Below, in pieces: positions 62,401 through 64,000 of a stretch of 64,000 bases of DNA. Position 1 is the stretch's first letter. The number at the start of each line of letters is the position of its first letter. The notes under the pieces are model-generated. The model was not told where the DNA came from. It was given only the letters and a program-made list of their open reading frames with translations, and made no database searches. Source of the DNA: Streptomyces cavernicola. Lineage in GTDB: Bacteria; Actinomycetota; Actinomycetes; Streptomycetales; Streptomycetaceae. The stretch lies in NCBI RefSeq assembly GCF_029968035.1, contig NZ_JASCIQ010000007.1:124001-188000 (forward strand), read 5' to 3'. A program made the position numbers and the translations under genes.

Positions 62401-64000
62401 TGCAGGGCGACCTGAGCGAGCACGAAGCGCGGCTGGAGCAGGTGACGGGGGAACTCGCCGCAGCCTGGGGCCGGTTGCGCTGCCTGGAACGCATGACGCA
62501 GGAGCAACGCTCAGCCCTGCAGGCGTACCGGACGCACATGGCTTCGTACGGCAAGGGGAAGGGGCGGCACGCGGGACGTTTCCGGGCCGCGGCCCGCGAC
62601 GCGATGTCCGTGGCGCAGGGCGCGGTCCCTGCGTGGGTCATGCCCATCCCCCAGGTCGCGGAGATGGTGCAGACGCAGCGCGACGCCTTCGACGTCGTCA
62701 TCGTCGATGAGGCCAGCCAGGCCGGCATGGACGCACTGTTCCTGATGTGGCTGGCACCACGCGTGATCGTCGTCGGTGACGACAAGCAGTGCGCCCCCGC
62801 CGTCACCGGCAAGGGCCGTCTGCAGGCCATTCAGGACAAGCTTGCCGCCCACCTGCCGGACATGCCCTCCAGACTCCGCGAGCTCTACACGCCGCACACC
62901 AACCTGTACCAGCTGCTGTCCACCTTCTTCCCGAAGGTGATCCGCCTCGAAGAGCACTTCCGCTGCGTGCCCGAGATCATCAACTGGTCCTCCAGCACGT
63001 TCTACGACAACAAGCTTCTACCCCTGCGCCAGTACGGCGCCGAACGGCTCGACCCGTTGCGTACTCACTTCGTCGAAGGCGCCGTGGCCACGGGGCGCGA
63101 CAGCCGCATCCACAACGCCAAGGAGGCCGAGGCGATCGTCGAGTGCCTGGCCCGCATGGTCGAGGACCCGGCCTACCAGGACAAGACGATGGGCGTGATC
63201 GTCCTGCAGGGCTTCGGTCAGACCAGGCTTCTGGAGACACTCATCGAACAGCGGCTGCCCGCCACCGTACGAGAGCAGCACCAGATACGCGTCGGCAACG
63301 CGGCCTCGTTCCAGGGCGACGAACGCCACGTCATCCTGCTGTCCATGGTCGTGACGAACCCGTCGCGCGCCGCGGGCGGGGCCAAGAGCGAGCAACAGGC
63401 TTACAACGTGGCCGCCAGCCGGGCCCAGGACCAGATCTGGCTCTTCTACTCGGTCCCGCCGGACCGCCTCAAGCCGCACGACCTGCGCCTCAACCTCCTG
63501 ACGTACATGGAGAACCCGCCGGCCGCGCTGGAAGCCGCCGACGACATCGGACCGGTGCTCCCTGATGTCCGAAGGGCTCCCTTCGACTCACTCTTCGAGC
63601 AGCAGGTGTACTTGAGGATCAAGGGACGTGGCTACCACGTGGTCCCGCAGTTCCCTGTCGGCAGCAAGCGCATCGACCTGGTCGTCGTCGGTGCCCGTGG
63701 CCGCCTCGCCGTCGAGTGCGACGGCGACCCCTTCCATCACGCCACACGCGAGCAGATCGAGAAGGACGAACGACGGGACCGTGAACTGCAGCGCGTGGGC
63801 TGGCAGTTCTGGCGCGTCCGGGACAGCGACTTCCGCTTCGATCCCGAGGCGGCGCTCACCGGACTGTGGGATGAGCTCGACCGCCAGGGGATCAAGCCGG
63901 CGAACCACACGCGGTCCGCAACGACAGCAGAGGCTGGGCCGCCCGCCGGCACGAACGCCGAGTGGAAGCCTCTCGACCTCTCCTCGGACGACGAGTTCAC
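59487..64000 (+). CDS. Large SF1 helicase with C-terminal PD-(D/E)XK-type nuclease (3' end outside window)
   Basis: At least 1504 residues, open to the right edge. GTG start with GAGAGGGGAAC 6 bases upstream. Walker A QGPPGTGKTHT at about 391-401. A long helical insert (about 430-1030) separates it from Walker B VVIVDEASQAGMDALF at about D1074/E1075 and VVGDDKQCAPA; later RLEEHFRCVPEII, GNAASFQGDERHVILLS and AYNVAASRAQDQIW (motif VI). The UPF1/AAA_11-AAA_12 helicase is followed at about 1370-1470 by a Vsr/REase-like fold: RIDLVVVG (D1397), VECDG (E1410, D1412), HHATREQIEKDERRDRELQ, GWQFWRVRDSDF. Such fusions are candidate phage-defence proteins. Domains are clear; the defence role is inferred. 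Confidence 0.9.
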   Translation, partial: MNVQQVHANDPDVIGQTVGLVNFLRDMVHSSHQRQRDDRGRDRVWLARLPESVRRPAPGEGGVLLMLDHVPHSAPPDLPAVLEGWVDPARCVDPDGGDPPLPEAGPGRELIRVEDSEEQREEDGPLRREEAGDVLRAYGTWLDRWRRWAERERAERPLRELYDRIYAWHQKLAQEDDQTELVLGVGLLTWTSPNEDTVHRHLLTHRVETSVDRRTARLTVRLSSESALRLEDQDFLDSDDGWVRERGAALSEEMAARALDPLGPEALEQLAQWQERATTRPMGFSAEWEPPRAPEPGARLTYAPALVMRPRNLNSLLRCYDQIAETMVSEGRAPLGLAQMVLPLEAKDRSAWDGVQRAPLFGDDPLFPGKTNAQQRSVLSRLEDDTGVVVQGPPGTGKTHTIANLISALLAQGQRVLVTSARDQALTVLREKLPPEVRDLCVLLLSSTRHDGAGELERTINALTDQVAASDPDELRADIRRLAGERDDVRGRIETLTERVISLREAEYRHRSVAPGYSGTLAEIVEHVHAGTEACGWVGRLPDGAEDVPPLSSEQAQELLRLLRDGAGESRAGDALPLPEELPSPQHVAGVFEASRLGDGGLSAETVEVRNLLASLDPSVTGELTSLLDASTTALHNLGTPADATRWDPDSWITLALASQLSRSDIRLWQRVAAMTDDIREVAQDVDSLGLRIVSVPEDLSAQTAGQWRAVGTALRAHLAAGKGLRSRFASKAQKDARELLDSCPVDGRAPQRVEDLDAVLIHLRAHATLVGAATRWQQVRAALAPGAVEVRLAELTARAGRLEHIEAFGAARERIDEILIRHGVHLALTSRRAWQDFTTAVTALKGRRAADEALAQLASWDELLRTPVQGTQLSEESAALAQALRDQDVDAYAEAMDALAAAHRRNHRARQCTELLDTLRAAHPVLAGRLFDSIADPKWEERLESLDRAWAWGRASQFIDEQRTPGLERKLQGDLSEHEARLEQVTGELAAAWGRLRCLERMTQEQRSALQAYRTHMASYGKGKGRHAGRFRAAARDAMSVAQGAVPAWVMPIPQVAEMVQTQRDAFDVVIVDEASQAGMDALFLMWLAPRVIVVGDDKQCAPAVTGKGRLQAIQDKLAAHLPDMPSRLRELYTPHTNLYQLLSTFFPKVIRLEEHFRCVPEIINWSSSTFYDNKLLPLRQYGAERLDPLRTHFVEGAVATGRDSRIHNAKEAEAIVECLARMVEDPAYQDKTMGVIVLQGFGQTRLLETLIEQRLPATVREQHQIRVGNAASFQGDERHVILLSMVVTNPSRAAGGAKSEQQAYNVAASRAQDQIWLFYSVPPDRLKPHDLRLNLLTYMENPPAALEAADDIGPVLPDVRRAPFDSLFEQQVYLRIKGRGYHVVPQFPVGSKRIDLVVVGARGRLAVECDGDPFHHATREQIEKDERRDRELQRVGWQFWRVRDSDFRFDPEAALTGLWDELDRQGIKPANHTRSATTAEAGPPAGTNAEWKPLDLSSDDEF

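Overview
The window looks like a chromosomal segment of a Streptomyces or close relative. GC is very high with strong third-position GC, GTG/TTG starts are frequent, and marker families are present: a conservon (CvnA-D plus a GAF protein), Spo0M, a c-di-AMP riboswitch before a LysM/transglycosylase gene, VanW, DUF309 and many Tat-type signal peptides. No replication origin, integrase, intact insertion sequence, phage module or CRISPR array was seen.

Layout. 0-2.5 kb: a benzoate transporter (cut by the left edge) divergent from an XRE-cupin regulator, then a riboswitch-controlled secreted cell-wall enzyme. 2.6-7.3 kb: a sugar/fructan locus (MFS sugar porter, LacI regulator with tandem operators, Tat-exported GH32 fructosidase). 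7.4-19 kb: ordinary genes (Spo0M, two MFS exporters, one fused to a MarR-like domain, DUF309, a two-component pair, VanW, SUKH, TetR, VOC) and a tRNA-Pro(GGG). 19-32 kb: a cell-surface polysaccharide and lectin region. It holds a GT2/TagF-type glycerophosphotransferase, broken duplicates, a polytopic membrane protein, two five-bladed tachylectin-2-like proteins (one fused to an N,N-dimethylformamidase beta-like domain), two paralogous small secreted Cys-rich proteins, a left-handed beta-helix acetyltransferase, GtrB/GtrA-like proteins, and an oxidoreductase/aminotransferase pair of the diacetamido-uronic-acid type. 32-37.5 kb: a peptide-use operon (OPT transporter, M29-like protein, S33 aminopeptidase) below an IclR regulator. 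38 kb: a second, identical tRNA-Pro(GGG) followed by a split transketolase pair behind a SoxR/MerR-type box. 40-47.4 kb: small enzymes and an exported ThuA/PQQ-dehydrogenase/PKD/CBM6 protein with a Tat-exported isomerase-like protein. 47.4-52 kb: extragenic repeats, an NMT1/ThiY-type ABC transporter and a divergent LacI regulator. 52.7-58 kb: an acyl-CoA dehydrogenase and a five-gene conservon. 58.5-59.1 kb: two gene remnants end to end. 59.5 kb to the right edge: a very large SF1 helicase with a C-terminal PD-(D/E)XK-type nuclease, open at the edge.

How the parts connect. The perfect palindrome AGAAAGCGCTTTCT occurs both before the ThuA/PQQ gene and before the ABC transporter beside lacI, suggesting one LacI-family regulon. 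The 19-32 kb genes plausibly build or recognise a modified cell-wall glycan: sugar-nucleotide enzymes, a flippase-like GtrA, polymer transferases and secreted lectins. The most interesting candidates are the lectin/Cys-rich secreted operon (23.6-28.1 kb), the helicase-nuclease at the right edge, and the SoxR-type promoter on a transketolase operon.
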